DNA of 34,826 nt from Bathymodiolus brooksi methanotrophic gill symbiont. GTDB taxonomy: Bacteria; Pseudomonadota; Gammaproteobacteria; Methylococcales; Methylomonadaceae. Each line of letters starts with the position of its first letter. Positions within the stretch are counted from its first letter, which is position 1. Location: contig JAJJBE010000027.1 in NCBI GenBank assembly GCA_020996635.1, positions 1 to 34,826 on the forward strand. The letters run 5' to 3'. A program made the position numbers and the translations under genes. The notes under the pieces are model-generated. The model saw nothing but the letters and a program-made list of their open reading frames with translations. It ran no database searches and was not told the DNA's origin. Below, piece after piece: positions 25,597 through 34,826 of this stretch.

Positions 25597-26835
25597 TTAT
25601 GATTGGCTTAAGTGTGCGATACGAATGGCAGCGGGTGGGTGGCTGTAGTGGTATGCAGAAAATAAAGGATCTGGCGTTAGAGTGCTAGCATTTTCTTCAT
25701 AAAGTTTAACTAGCCCACTAATTAATTTACTTGCTTTTGCGTGTTCTGATGCAAAATCATCCGCTTCAAATTCAAATTTTCGTTGAAAATAAGAGCTGAT
25801 AGGAGTCATAAAACTAGTGAATGCCGGTGAAACTAACATAAATAGTAACAGTGCAGCTGCGTTAGATTCTGTTGTAACACCTAAACCAGTAAAAAACCAA
25901 GGCTCAGTAATTAACCAGCCTAAAATGCCTAAACTGATTAAGCTCATAATAGAGCTAGCAACCAGCATCTTTACAACATGTTTATGTTTGAAGTGACCAA
26001 GTTCATGTGCTAATACAGCTTCCATTTCTTCGTCATCAAGGGATTCAGCAAGGGTATCAAAAAATACGATACGTTTGTTATTACCCATTCCCGTAAAGTA
26101 AGCGTTTCCATGACCTGAGCGCTTAGAGCCGTCCATAATAAAAATACCATTGCTACTAAAGCCACAGCGTTCTAATAATTGTTGAATGCGGTCTTTTAAA
26201 GCACCGTCTTCTAATGGTGTGAATTTATTAAATAAAGGCGCGATTAGAGTTGGGTATAACCAGCTCATTAATAGAGAGAAACTGATTAGAATTGCCCAAG
26301 TCCAAACCCACCAATATTGGCCAATTTCATCCATTACCCATAAGATTAAAGCAAGTAAAGGCAAACCGATAACAGCCACTAAGACTAGTTGCATTATTTG
26401 GTCGGTAATAAATTGCTTGGTAGTGCTTTTATTGAAACCATACTTTTCTTCAATGACAAAGGTTTGGTAAATTGCAAGTGGAAGTTCTAGTATGGACATC
26501 AGGACAAATACTGAGCCTAATGAAATCACTCCCGCCCAAAGTGGAAATAAATCAAAGCTAGCCCAGAAATCAAATAATAAACTAATTCCGCCACCTAGAG
26601 TAAAGGCAAGTAAAAAGATAAGGCCGATAACGCTATCTACATCACCGATTTTTCCTTTTTCAATAGTATAGTCAGCAGCTTTTTGATGAGCCTCTAATGA
26701 AACTGATTCTTTGAAGTCGTTAGGAACTTCAGGTCGATGCTTAAGGACGTGGGAAGATTGACGTTTAGATAGCCAAAATTGCACAGAATAAGAAAGAAAT
26801 AGTGCAAAAAGGAAAAGGTAAGTAAATGTATTCAT
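25597..26835 (-). CDS. M48 family metallopeptidase (Ste24/CAAX-protease type)
   Basis: A 412-residue multi-pass membrane zinc protease. Several hydrophobic segments (about 3-20, 68-90, 100-122, 150-168, 178-200, 295-315, 325-350) surround the catalytic motif HELGH at residues 277-281; the third ligand glutamate is in FEFEADDFA. The full-length N-terminal part and the EEKYGFNKST block place it with the Ste24-like M48A group and not the shorter HtpX. In bacteria these proteases probably act in membrane-protein quality control. It is divergent from orn. Confidence 0.9.
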   Translation of the reverse strand: MNTFTYLFLFALFLSYSVQFWLSKRQSSHVLKHRPEVPNDFKESVSLEAHQKAADYTIEKGKIGDVDSVIGLIFLLAFTLGGGISLLFDFWASFDLFPLWAGVISLGSVFVLMSILELPLAIYQTFVIEEKYGFNKSTTKQFITDQIMQLVLVAVIGLPLLALILWVMDEIGQYWWVWTWAILISFSLLMSWLYPTLIAPLFNKFTPLEDGALKDRIQQLLERCGFSSNGIFIMDGSKRSGHGNAYFTGMGNNKRIVFFDTLAESLDDEEMEAVLAHELGHFKHKHVVKMLVASSIMSLISLGILGWLITEPWFFTGLGVTTESNAAALLLFMLVSPAFTSFMTPISSYFQRKFEFEADDFASEHAKASKLISGLVKLYEENASTLTPDPLFSAYHYSHPPAAIRIAHLSQS

Positions 26836-26970
26836 AACTAATTTTTTAAGCGTTAATGGGTAAAAAGCTAATTGTTAAGAGCGGTTTTCAGAATCCTCTA
26901 TTATACTCGCCATAAAGGCTTGCCAGTGCTACAATTTGCGCTATTAAATGATCTCAGTGAGCAAGAGTAT

Positions 26971-27516
26971 ATGGCACAAAATGCAGAAAACCTAATCTGG
27001 CTTGATTTGGAAATGACAGGTTTAGACCCAGATACAGATTTAATTATAGAAATCGCAATTATTATCACTGATAAAAATCTTAATATCTTAGCGACAGCTC
27101 CTGTTATTGCAGTGCATCAAAGCGATGAGGCTTTAGCGAGAATGGATGACTGGAATCAAAAGCACCATGGTGAATCAGGTTTGATTCAGCGTGTAAAAGA
27201 TTCAACGGTTAATGATGCTGCAGCTATGCAGTGTAGCCTAGAATTTATAAAGCAATGGGGGCCTAAGGGTGAGTCGCCTATGTGCGGTAATAGCATAGGG
27301 CAGGATCGCCGGTTTATGTATCATTATATGCGTGAGCTAGAAGAGTATTTTCATTATCGTAATTTAGATGTTTCCACCTTAAAAATATTAGCGGGTCTTT
27401 GGGCACCTGAAGTAAAGGACTCGTTTAAAAAAGCGAACACACATCAAGCTTTGGATGATGTGACTGAATCAATTAATGAATTGAAGCATTATCGAGAGCA
27501 TTTTATTAAGCTATGA
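26971..27516 (+). CDS. orn: Oligoribonuclease
   Basis: Orn degrades RNA dinucleotides, including pGpG made when c-di-GMP is broken down. The start at 26971 gives 181 residues and the canonical N-terminus ([14 protein letters not shown]); the open frame extends 33 codons upstream but that part has no family similarity. DEDDh exonuclease acids are seen in [19 protein letters not shown] and [11 protein letters not shown]. Its stop overlaps the crcB start (ATGA). Confidence 0.96.
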   Translation: MAQNAENLIWLDLEMTGLDPDTDLIIEIAIIITDKNLNILATAPVIAVHQSDEALARMDDWNQKHHGESGLIQRVKDSTVNDAAAMQCSLEFIKQWGPKGESPMCGNSIGQDRRFMYHYMRELEEYFHYRNLDVSTLKILAGLWAPEVKDSFKKANTHQALDDVTESINELKHYREHFIKL

Positions 27517-28220
27517 ACCCCATAATTGCAATTGCTTTTGGCGGTGCTTTTGGTGCTGTTTTACGTTTTTTAGTTTCATCCGGTGTTTATCACTGGCTAG
27601 GGCGTGGTTTTCCTTATGGCACGATAGCCGTCAATATTTTAGGCTCTTTTTTAATAGGCTTATTGACGGAAGCTTTAATATTACAAAAAGTAGCTTTTAG
27701 CTTGGAGTATCGCTCTGCTATTTTAATTGGTTTGTTTGGCTCATTTACCACATTTTCTACTTTTTCATTAGATACAGTGATGCTCATTGAGCAAGGGAAT
27801 CTGACTAAGGCTTTAGCTAATGTTTTAGTCAGTGTTTCGGTTTGTGTCTTTGCTGTTTGGTTGGGGTTATTAGTAGGGCGGGGCTTGTTTTCTCATACGG
27901 GTGGGACAGTGCAGCTTATGAGTGTTTCACTGCCCTATGCACTTTATGTAGTGAATATAATCGGGGCTTTTTTAATTGGCTTTTTATCTGCATTATTAAT
28001 GAGTAAAATTAGTTTATTAGATGAGCATAAAGCTGTTTTGTTGATATTTTTATCAGGTGTTTTTATTGTTCTATCAAGCCTGTATGTCATGCTTCACGGA
28101 ATTGAAGAAGGTTTTCAGCTTAAAGATGACATTAATAGTTTATTGAGTATTGTTGTTGCAAATGCTTTGTTGTGTGGTGCATTTGTTTGGGCTGGTTTAT
28201 GGACTGGGAATCAAGTTTAG
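27513..28220 (+). CDS. crcB: Fused two-domain CrcB/Fluc fluoride channel
   Basis: CrcB/Fluc proteins export fluoride as antiparallel dimers of about 125 residues. This one has 235 residues. The first half (1-125) is a complete four-helix Fluc with [11 protein letters not shown] (N41) and [13 protein letters not shown] (71-85). The second half repeats helices 2 to 4: [15 protein letters not shown] (N148), [14 protein letters not shown] (177-190) and the final helix. A counterpart of helix 1 is missing and the TTFSTF motif is replaced, with F81 and F84 positions becoming leucines. Seven helices in total would place the second half in inverted topology. Channel activity is likely but the second half may be structural. 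Coupled to orn; no fluoride riboswitch seen. Confidence 0.88.
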   Translation: MNPIIAIAFGGAFGAVLRFLVSSGVYHWLGRGFPYGTIAVNILGSFLIGLLTEALILQKVAFSLEYRSAILIGLFGSFTTFSTFSLDTVMLIEQGNLTKALANVLVSVSVCVFAVWLGLLVGRGLFSHTGGTVQLMSVSLPYALYVVNIIGAFLIGFLSALLMSKISLLDEHKAVLLIFLSGVFIVLSSLYVMLHGIEEGFQLKDDINSLLSIVVANALLCGAFVWAGLWTGNQV

Positions 28221-28313
28221 AAATTTATTAAGGTAACGCGCAATAAATAACCCAGCAAGATGGGGGGGATTCGTTGTGAGTTTCCTAAGTTGTTACAAAA
28301 ATTTAAAAGGTAA

Positions 28314-29603
<1,290 letters not shown>

Positions 29604-29719
29604 GGAATGTGCATAAAATAAACATCAATCAAACTGGAAGTGGGACTTTAGTCCCGCATTGAATCAGGCGAGGCTAAAGCCTCACTTCCAAGTTGCTCAA
29701 GTTATTTCGTACACGTTCC
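29604..29719. repeat. GGAACGTGCACG-type miniature element abutting the serS stop
   Basis: 116 bp with termini GGAATGTGCATAAAATAA and TTATTTCGTACACGTTCC, flanked by TAA on both sides (29601-29603, 29720-29722). The interior forms a cruciform: TGGAAGT/ACTTCCA enclosing GGGACTTTAGTCCC and GAGGCTAAAGCCTC. Its termini match those of 23952-24112, but the interior is different. The left TAA is the serS stop codon. Confidence 0.8.
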
Positions 29720-29764
29720 TAAGTAACTCTAGGTTGGAATGTTCTAGAAGGGCTTTTAATAAAG

Positions 29765-29800
29765 AAAAACCTGCCTCTTATCTGCTGCAAGAGGCAGGTT
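29765..29800 (-). terminator. Intrinsic terminator of the vWA-OmpA gene
   Basis: A 12-bp perfect stem (AACCTGCCTCTT/AAGAGGCAGGTT) with a 9-base loop, followed on the minus strand by TTTTTCTTT. It lies 7 bases past the stop codon. Confidence 0.9.
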
Positions 29801-29806
29801 AAGTGC

Positions 29807-30952
29807 TTATTTATATGATGCTTTAAGCTCTACACGACGGTTAATTTCACGTCCTGCTGCAGTATCATTAGTTGCAATCGGAGCGCTCTCACCAAAGCCT
29901 TTAGTCGTTAAGCGACTAGACTCAATGCCATTTTTCGCAAGAACGGCTTTAATAGCTTTAGCTCTTAATTCGGATAAGAACTTATTGAATTTAGCTGGGC
30001 CTGTGCTATCAGAATGCCCTTGAATTTCAACAATAAGTGCTGGGTTTGCTTTTAGCATTTCTGTTGCATTTGAAAATAAAGCTTCATATCCTTTTTTAAT
30101 TGAAGATTTACCGTGATTAAAGATAACTCCACCATATGCCCAGCAGCCTTTTTCATTAACTTGTGCTTTTTTTGGAGTAGTTGGACATTTGTCTGCACTA
30201 TTAATAACTCCGTCATTATCATCATCAAGTGTTTTGGCTTTAACTTTAACCGTTGTTTTGTTATATAGCATTGCTTCAACAAAAGAGGCTGTTGCTTTAT
30301 TAGATGTAACAGTCGATATATCAACACTTTGACCACAACCGGAAATATTGGATAACTCTTGTAATATGAATTTACCAGGTTGTTCATTTTTATTACCTAC
30401 CCATACTGAGTAGATGCATAAGCGATTGCCAAATTGCTTTTCTAGTGCTGCTGCTTCGGCTAATGTTTTATTGGAAACTTTATAAGCATCAGAGACAACT
30501 AACAGTGCAATATTCCCTGTGCTATTACTAAGGTCGGTTGCGCTACTTTTAAGTGCAGATTCTAGTGGCGATCCACCGCCTGCGCAGCTTGCTTTATCAA
30601 TGCCTGATTGGAAATCAGTTGCTGAGTGAGGGCTGATTTCTTTTACAAGTTGTGTATTACTCCAGTTTACGCAAGAGCCAAAACCAAAAGTACGAATTCC
30701 ACTAGATAGTTTTAGCTTGCTAGGAATGTTTTTATTGATGCGTTGTAGTAATTGTTTTTCTATATCAAACACTGTTGATTCAGAGGAATCGCCATCGAAA
30801 GTTGCATTTTTAGAAGAGGAGGAATCTAAAATAACAAATAGGGTGTCTGTTTTTTTTGTGAGTACCGTTTTTTCTGCTGGTGCAGCAACTGCAAGGCTTG
30901 ATAAGGTGAGGGTAGCAATGGATAGTGCGGGAATCAGTTTTCTTTTTAGCAT
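29807..30952 (-). CDS. Envelope protein with vWA domain, calcium-type repeat and OmpA C-terminus
   Basis: A 381-residue exported protein. A signal peptide (1-23, ending LAVAA) is followed by a von Willebrand A-like domain (about 35-230) that opens with LFVILDSSSSKN, a MIDAS-like DxSxS, and contains several cysteines (SCVNW, KASCAGGGSPLE). Next comes one thrombospondin type 3-like, aspartate-rich repeat (DDDNDGVINSADKCPTTP), then an OmpA-like peptidoglycan-binding domain (about 275-381) with VEIQGHSDSTGPAKFN, LRAKAIKAVL and INRRVEL. It is probably anchored to the murein in the periplasm and may bind ligands through the metal site. There is no lipobox and no OmpA beta-barrel. Function unknown; it has its own terminator. 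Confidence 0.88.
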   Translation of the reverse strand: MLKRKLIPALSIATLTLSSLAVAAPAEKTVLTKKTDTLFVILDSSSSKNATFDGDSSESTVFDIEKQLLQRINKNIPSKLKLSSGIRTFGFGSCVNWSNTQLVKEISPHSATDFQSGIDKASCAGGGSPLESALKSSATDLSNSTGNIALLVVSDAYKVSNKTLAEAAALEKQFGNRLCIYSVWVGNKNEQPGKFILQELSNISGCGQSVDISTVTSNKATASFVEAMLYNKTTVKVKAKTLDDDNDGVINSADKCPTTPKKAQVNEKGCWAYGGVIFNHGKSSIKKGYEALFSNATEMLKANPALIVEIQGHSDSTGPAKFNKFLSELRAKAIKAVLAKNGIESSRLTTKGFGESAPIATNDTAAGREINRRVELKASYK

Positions 30953-31116
30953 AAGGTGTTTCCTCGAATTTAATTAAAATACAGTAATGTTAATTCTATC
31001 ACATTAAAAACTTTAACAGAAAAACTCAGTATTAAACCAAATGATAAGATAAATCAAAGATGATTTTAGTATAATGATTCGAATAGAAATTTAATTAGAA
31101 CTTTACAAAATAGTTT

Positions 31117-32526
31117 ATGAGTATAAAAACACGATTTGCCCCAAGCCCTACAGGATATTTACATGTTGGTGGTGCTAGAACTGCATTATTTTCATGGTTG
31201 CATGCAAAAAAAAATAACGGCCAATTTGTTTTGCGGATTGAAGATACTGATTTAGAGCGATCTACTCAAGCATCAGTTGATGCAATTCTTGAGGGAATGG
31301 AATGGTTGGGTTTAGACTATGATGAGGGGCCATTTTATCAAACGCAACATTTTGATCGTTATAAAGAAATTATTCAGAAATTATTAGATCAAGGTGATGC
31401 TTATTATTGTTATTGCTCTAAAGAAGAGTTAGATGTTTTGCGTGAGCAGCAAATGGCTAATAAGGAAAAGCCGCGTTATAACGGAAAATGTCGACATACA
31501 AAAGAAATTAAAGAAGGAGTGAATCCGGTTGTGCGTTTTCGTACTCCTGAAGAAGGGGTTGTAACATTGCATGATGTAGTCAAAGGGGATATTGACGTTG
31601 CAAATAAAGAGTTGGATGATTTAATTATTGCACGATCAGATGGTTCGCCAACCTATAATTTGACAGTTGTTGTTGATGATATGGATATGGGTATTACTGA
31701 TGTGGTTAGAGGTGATGATCATGTTAATAATACACCTCGACAAATTAATATTTTAAAAGCACTAGGAGCAGAATTGCCGCGTTATGCGCATCTTCCAATG
31801 ATATTAGGTGATGATGGCGCAAGGTTATCAAAAAGGCATGGTGCGGTCAGTGTTATGCAATATAGAGATGAAGGTTATTTGCCTGAGGCTTTATTAAATT
31901 ATTTAGTTAGGCTAGGTTGGTCTCATGGTGATCAGGAGTTATTTACTCGTGATGAAATGATAAAGCTGTTTGATCTTGCTGATGTTAATGTGGCAGCTTC
32001 TGCATTCAATACTGAAAAATTACTTTGGATTAATCATCAGTACATTATGAATAGTGAGCCAGAGTTAATTGCTAAGCATTTAAATTGGCATATGTTGCAG
32101 CGTGATATTAATGTTGAGACTGAAGGTCCCTCTTTAGTTGATATTGTTAAAGCACAAAGAGAGCGTAGTAAAACATTGGTAGATATGGCTGATGCAAGTA
32201 TTTACTTCTATAAAGATTTTGAAGATTATGATGCAAAAGCAGCGAAAAAGAACTTTAAAGCAGGTTCGGATGATGTTTTAGCGAGTCTATTAAGTGAGTT
32301 TTCTAAATTAGCGGAATGGCAAGGCTCTGCTTTACATGAGATTGTTTTGGCGACAGCAGACAAATTAGAGTTAAAATTAGGCGAAGTTGCCCAGCCGTTA
32401 CGGGTCGCAGTTTGTGGTACCGGAATGTCACCTTCTATCGATGTAACTTTGCAGCTCTTGGGTAGAGAAAAGACCTTAGTGCGTATGCAAAGAGCAATTG
32501 AGTACATTAAAGAAAAAAATAACTAG
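31117..32526 (+). CDS. gltX: Glutamyl-tRNA synthetase
   Basis: Charges tRNA-Glu. The 469-residue class I enzyme has the HIGH-type motif in [11 protein letters not shown] (10-20), EDTD (42-45), the zinc ligands C98, C100, C125 and H127 at the E. coli positions, and the KMSKS-type loop LSKRHG (237-242). The C-terminal anticodon-binding domain is complete ([23 protein letters not shown]). It lies directly upstream of a tRNA cluster that contains two copies of its own substrate, tRNA-Glu. Confidence 0.98.
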   Translation: MSIKTRFAPSPTGYLHVGGARTALFSWLHAKKNNGQFVLRIEDTDLERSTQASVDAILEGMEWLGLDYDEGPFYQTQHFDRYKEIIQKLLDQGDAYYCYCSKEELDVLREQQMANKEKPRYNGKCRHTKEIKEGVNPVVRFRTPEEGVVTLHDVVKGDIDVANKELDDLIIARSDGSPTYNLTVVVDDMDMGITDVVRGDDHVNNTPRQINILKALGAELPRYAHLPMILGDDGARLSKRHGAVSVMQYRDEGYLPEALLNYLVRLGWSHGDQELFTRDEMIKLFDLADVNVAASAFNTEKLLWINHQYIMNSEPELIAKHLNWHMLQRDINVETEGPSLVDIVKAQRERSKTLVDMADASIYFYKDFEDYDAKAAKKNFKAGSDDVLASLLSEFSKLAEWQGSALHEIVLATADKLELKLGEVAQPLRVAVCGTGMSPSIDVTLQLLGREKTLVRMQRAIEYIKEKNN

Positions 32527-32551
32527 ACAAGCATTAAAGTTTCCGTATAAT
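32524..32551 (+). promoter_or_regulatory. Promoter of the tRNA-Ala/tRNA-Glu operon
   Basis: TAGACA (32524-32529) and TATAAT (32546-32551) with a 16-base spacer; the -35 overlaps the gltX stop codon, and the tRNA starts 16 bases after the -10. The spacing suits a strong sigma-70 promoter for stable RNA. Confidence 0.75.
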
Positions 32552-32567
32552 GACAGAACTCAACTAA

Positions 32568-32643
32568 GGGGTTGTAGCTCAATTGGGAGAGCGCAACACT
32601 GGCAGTGTTGAGGTCAGCGGTTCGATCCCGCTCAGCTCCACCA
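32568..32643 (+). tRNA. tRNA-Ala (GGC)
   Basis: 76-base cloverleaf: acceptor GGGGTTG/CAGCTCC with two wobble pairs, D arm GCTC...GAGC, anticodon stem CAACA/TGTTG with anticodon GGC at 32601-32603, T arm AGCGG/CCGCT with loop TTCGATC, encoded CCA. Confidence 0.95.
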
Positions 32644-32661
32644 AAGTTGTGAATAGTTTTA

Positions 32662-32737
32662 GTCCCCATCGTCTAGAGGCCTAGGACACCGCCCTTTCAC
32701 GGCGGTAACGGGGGTTCGAACCCCCCTGGGGACGCCA
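32662..32737 (+). tRNA. tRNA-Glu (TTC), copy 1
   Basis: 76-base cloverleaf starting GTCCCCATCGTCTAG, anticodon stem CCGCC/GGCGG with anticodon TTC at 32696-32698, GC-rich T arm with loop TTCGAAC, acceptor partner GGGGAC, encoded CCA. Differs from copy 2 by one base in the D loop (GGCC versus GGTC). Confidence 0.96.
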
Positions 32738-32828
32738 ACAGAAAATACATAGGATGTGTATTTTGAACTAGAAAAAGTTATTTTATGTAATAGGGAGAGG
32801 TGATTTAATCACACGCAGAAACGTCTTA

Positions 32829-32904
32829 GTCCCCATCGTCTAGAGGTCTAGGACACCGCCCTTTCACGGCGGTAACGGGGGTTCGAACCCCCCTGGGGAC
32901 GCCA
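32829..32904 (+). tRNA. tRNA-Glu (TTC), copy 2
   Basis: Same structure as the first copy, 91 bases downstream of it, with GGTC in the D loop in place of GGCC; otherwise identical. It is the last tRNA before the terminator, so all three tRNAs form one transcription unit. Confidence 0.96.
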
Positions 32905-32910
32905 ATTTAA

Positions 32911-32946
32911 AACCCATTAACTCTAATAGAGTTAATGGGTTTTTTT
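32911..32946 (+). terminator. Intrinsic terminator of the tRNA operon
   Basis: A 14-bp perfect stem AACCCATTAACTCT/AGAGTTAATGGGTT with a 3-base loop AAT, running into a T-tract (TTTTTT). Confidence 0.95.
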
Positions 32947-32968
32947 ATGCCTATTGATAATGCACTCG

Positions 32969-33250
32969 CTAAAAATCAGGGAAACGGAGCGCAGCGAAGT
33001 GATGATTTTTAGTCCGCAGTAGGCGACAGGGAAATTCGCCAATCCGAAGTGAACTGGTCAGTTCGCTCGGGAGGAAAGAATTTTATCTCGACAGCCGTCA
33101 AGTCATTTGAGGTAGACTTAACGAAGCAGTATTTTTTGCGTAGTTGAGTTGGACGCAGGACAAACTGGGGCTCCCATAAATCGCTCCGTGCTGAATGAAG
33201 ATTGGCGATAGGACATCCCAATGTTTCATGAAGTAGGAATGGCGCGCCTA
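32969..33250 (+). repeat. 281-bp structured repeat, copy 2
   Basis: Matches 1-281 almost throughout. The first hairpin is perfect here (CTAAAAATCA/TGATTTTTAG), whereas copy 1 has a G-U pair. The variable stretch (GGAAAGAATTTTATCTCGAC against GGCAAGTAGTTATCCCGAC) is the loop of the TCGGGA stem, which is kept by a G-U pair. Its right end is followed after 112 bases by the hypothetical gene at 33363. Confidence 0.88.
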
Positions 33251-33270
33251 GCATTTGTATGATTATTTGG

Positions 33271-33276
33271 TATAAT
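33271..33276 (+). promoter_or_regulatory. Possible -10 box of the 33363 gene
   Basis: TATAAT 87 bases upstream of the ATG, just outside the repeat. No good -35 is seen at the right distance; a -35 would fall at the end of the repeat. Confidence 0.35.
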
Positions 33277-33362
33277 TCAGCGTTTAATAATAAGACTAAA
33301 TTAATTTTAGCGATTAGAGAGAGTTTTTGAACTCTTATAACATTTTATCGAGATAGGTTGTT

Positions 33363-34694
33363 ATGCAAGCACAATTACTTGAAATCAAAGAGTTACTTTC
33401 AGTTTGGTACTTAGTTGTACTAGAAAATAAAATTTTTGTTACTGCTTTAGTTGTTGCAGTATGGATATGTTTTTCAATACTTTATGCAATAAGAGCTTAT
33501 TTTTTAAAGAAGCAAATTAAAATTACTGAGCGGAAAAGTAATGAATTACAAGAGCAATTAAATTCTTCTGAACAGACAATTAAAGCTAATGCGGTTACTT
33601 TAGCGACTGCTGAGCAGCAAATGGAAGAAGAGCAGCAAGCAACGGTAGAGTTTAATAAGAAAGTTTCTGAAAGACATCAGAGCGTTGTAGAAAAAATAAG
33701 AGAGGTTGCACGCAATTTTGATTTAAGCGAGCAACTAGTTGGTTCTAGCGACAGCATCTCTAATGAAGTTATCTGGCAACAGCAAGATAATATGATTGCT
33801 CAATTAACAGAGAAATTAACAGCAGAACAAAATGTAACATCTGCTTTACAGGCAGCGCATAAAGAGGAAGTTAATCGAATGGCTGCTGCTGATAGCTCTG
33901 CAGAAGTTGTTAAAGAAGGTTTAAATGTATTAACAAAAAAACTAGAACTTTCTGCCTTAAAGCAAAATAAGCAACAAGAGCTATTAAAAAATGAATTACA
34001 GGGACAAATAATTGATTCATTAGCAAAAAACCAAATTGAAATTATTAAGTTAATTTCTAAATTAACAGCTCAAGATAATACTGTTAATGCAGCCGAAGAA
34101 GTTCAAGTTGCGCCAAAAATAGTAGAGGCTGAAGTGGTTGAGCGGATAGAACCGGAAATACCAGAGGTTATTCAAGAAAAAATAATTGAACCTAAGCCGG
34201 TGGCTATTCCAACACCGCCTCCAGCAGCAATACCTGCAGTCGTAGTAGAGCCAGAAATTGTTAAAATTGATATTCCAACTATGCCTCTGGTTGTAGAGAA
34301 AATACCTGAAGTAGAAAGTACGTCTACACCTATTGCACCAGCACCTGCTGCTGAAGTGCTTGATGACGTTCAAGTCGTACCAACTCAAAAGCAAGAAAAA
34401 CCAAAGGTAGTTAAAAAGAAGGCTGAAAAAAATAAAACTAAAAAAATATTAGGTTTTACACGGTCTTTATTTTCAACAAAGGGTTTGAAAAAAATGCCTA
34501 AACAAATTGTTCCTGAGGTTGAAGAAGTAAAACAAGATGAGGAAGTTACCGCTACTATAGAAAGTACAGCTGATACCTCAGAGAAAACGAGGAAAAGAGA
34601 AGAGCCAACTCAATTGAAAAAATCTGATTACACAGGTGGAAAAAGTATCAATCTTAAAGGAAAGTTGAAAGGTTTACTTGGTAAGAAGAAGTAA
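33363..34694 (+). CDS. Hypothetical membrane-anchored coiled-coil, proline-rich protein
   Basis: A 443-residue protein that I do not recognise. One N-terminal membrane helix (about 24-46, ALVVAVWICFSILYAI) is followed by a basic patch and a long predicted coiled coil (about 47-240, rich in E, Q, K, A). Then comes a low-complexity proline/valine/glutamate segment (about 245-345, IEPEIPEV, PTPPPAAIPAVVVEPE, APAPAAEV) and a lysine-rich C-terminus ending GKLKGLLGKKK. The basic patch after the helix suggests the bulk is cytoplasmic. Such a layout fits a tether or scaffold, but this is inference. It is bracketed by inverted copies of the 281-bp repeat. Codon use resembles the neighbours, so recent foreign origin is not evident. 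Confidence 0.75.
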   Translation: MQAQLLEIKELLSVWYLVVLENKIFVTALVVAVWICFSILYAIRAYFLKKQIKITERKSNELQEQLNSSEQTIKANAVTLATAEQQMEEEQQATVEFNKKVSERHQSVVEKIREVARNFDLSEQLVGSSDSISNEVIWQQQDNMIAQLTEKLTAEQNVTSALQAAHKEEVNRMAAADSSAEVVKEGLNVLTKKLELSALKQNKQQELLKNELQGQIIDSLAKNQIEIIKLISKLTAQDNTVNAAEEVQVAPKIVEAEVVERIEPEIPEVIQEKIIEPKPVAIPTPPPAAIPAVVVEPEIVKIDIPTMPLVVEKIPEVESTSTPIAPAPAAEVLDDVQVVPTQKQEKPKVVKKKAEKNKTKKILGFTRSLFSTKGLKKMPKQIVPEVEEVKQDEEVTATIESTADTSEKTRKREEPTQLKKSDYTGGKSINLKGKLKGLLGKKK

Positions 34695-34699
34695 GCCAT

Positions 34700-34826
34700 T
34701 AGGCGCGCCATTCCTACTTCATGAAACATTGGGATGTCCTATCGCCAATCTTCATTCAGCACGGAGCGATTTATGGGAGCCCCAGTTCGTCCTGCGTCCA
34801 ACTCAACTACGCAAAACACACTGCTT
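34700..34826 (-). repeat. 281-bp structured repeat, copy 3, cut by window end
   Basis: Reverse complement of the right part of the repeat, starting TAGGCGCGCC 5 bases after the stop of the hypothetical gene and continuing to the window edge. Together with 32969-33250 it forms an inverted pair with the AGGCGCGCCT ends facing the gene. Confidence 0.88.

Noticed and set aside
26872-26970. Longer N-terminus for oligoribonuclease
   Set aside because: The 33 extra residues have no similarity to Orn; the ATG at 26971 gives the canonical start.
33009-33254. 81-codon open frame on the minus strand of repeat copy 2
   Set aside because: Copy 1 has a 1-base indel that breaks the same frame, and the variable region follows hairpin loops and not codons, so it is unlikely to be a gene.
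34062-34394. 110-codon minus-strand frame rich in Tyr, Trp, Cys and Arg
   Set aside because: It is the antisense of the proline/glutamate-rich low-complexity region and has the odd composition expected of a shadow frame.

Overview
The window looks like a chromosomal segment of an AT-rich gammaproteobacterium. The gene order lepA-lepB-DUF4845-rnc-era-recO-pdxJ, an orn/rsgA neighbourhood, RppH, Tus/Dsr-type sulfur-relay proteins and a GluRS with the E. coli-type zinc ligands all fit that class. A methylotroph of the order Methylococcales is my best guess, but it is an inference from overall style and not from a diagnostic gene.

Layout. 1-548: a 281-bp structured repeat and a relic of a small inverted-repeat element. 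549-3822 (minus): a tight operon of a PilZ/YcgR-like protein, xseA, an M23 peptidase and ybjQ. 3932-4858 (plus): a guanidinium-type SMR exporter, tusB/dsrH and a two-cysteine tusE/dsrC. 5092-6823: a HAD phosphatase divergent from rppH-tusC. 6824-7294: small repeats. 7295-13524: the lepA to pdxJ block plus a small lipoprotein; DUF4845 carries an apparent frameshift and recO appears to start at ATT. 13653-17193: an aminotransferase divergent from uvrB, then tRNA-Val. 17360-18260: a serine-recombinase relic joined to the truncated 3' end of a formate/nitrite transporter gene. 18342-23763 (minus): a PhzF-like protein, nirD, nirB and an AlgE-type porin, so nitrite assimilation with a damaged transporter. 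23764-24440: nested miniature elements. 24441-28220: rsgA, an M48 protease, orn and an unusual fused fluoride channel. 28326-32904: serS, a vWA-OmpA protein, gltX, then tRNA-Ala and two tRNA-Glu genes. 32969-34826: a hypothetical membrane coiled-coil/proline-rich gene bracketed by inverted copies of the 281-bp repeat.

Much of the non-coding DNA is made of at least five families of short inverted-repeat elements. Two copies of one family are flanked by TAA direct repeats; one duplicates the serS stop codon and the other sits inside the terminal repeat of another family. No CRISPR array, phage module or complete transposase gene was seen. The most interesting candidates are the fused fluoride channel whose second half lacks TM1, the inverted structured repeats around the hypothetical gene, the ATT start of recO, and the TAA-targeting miniature elements.
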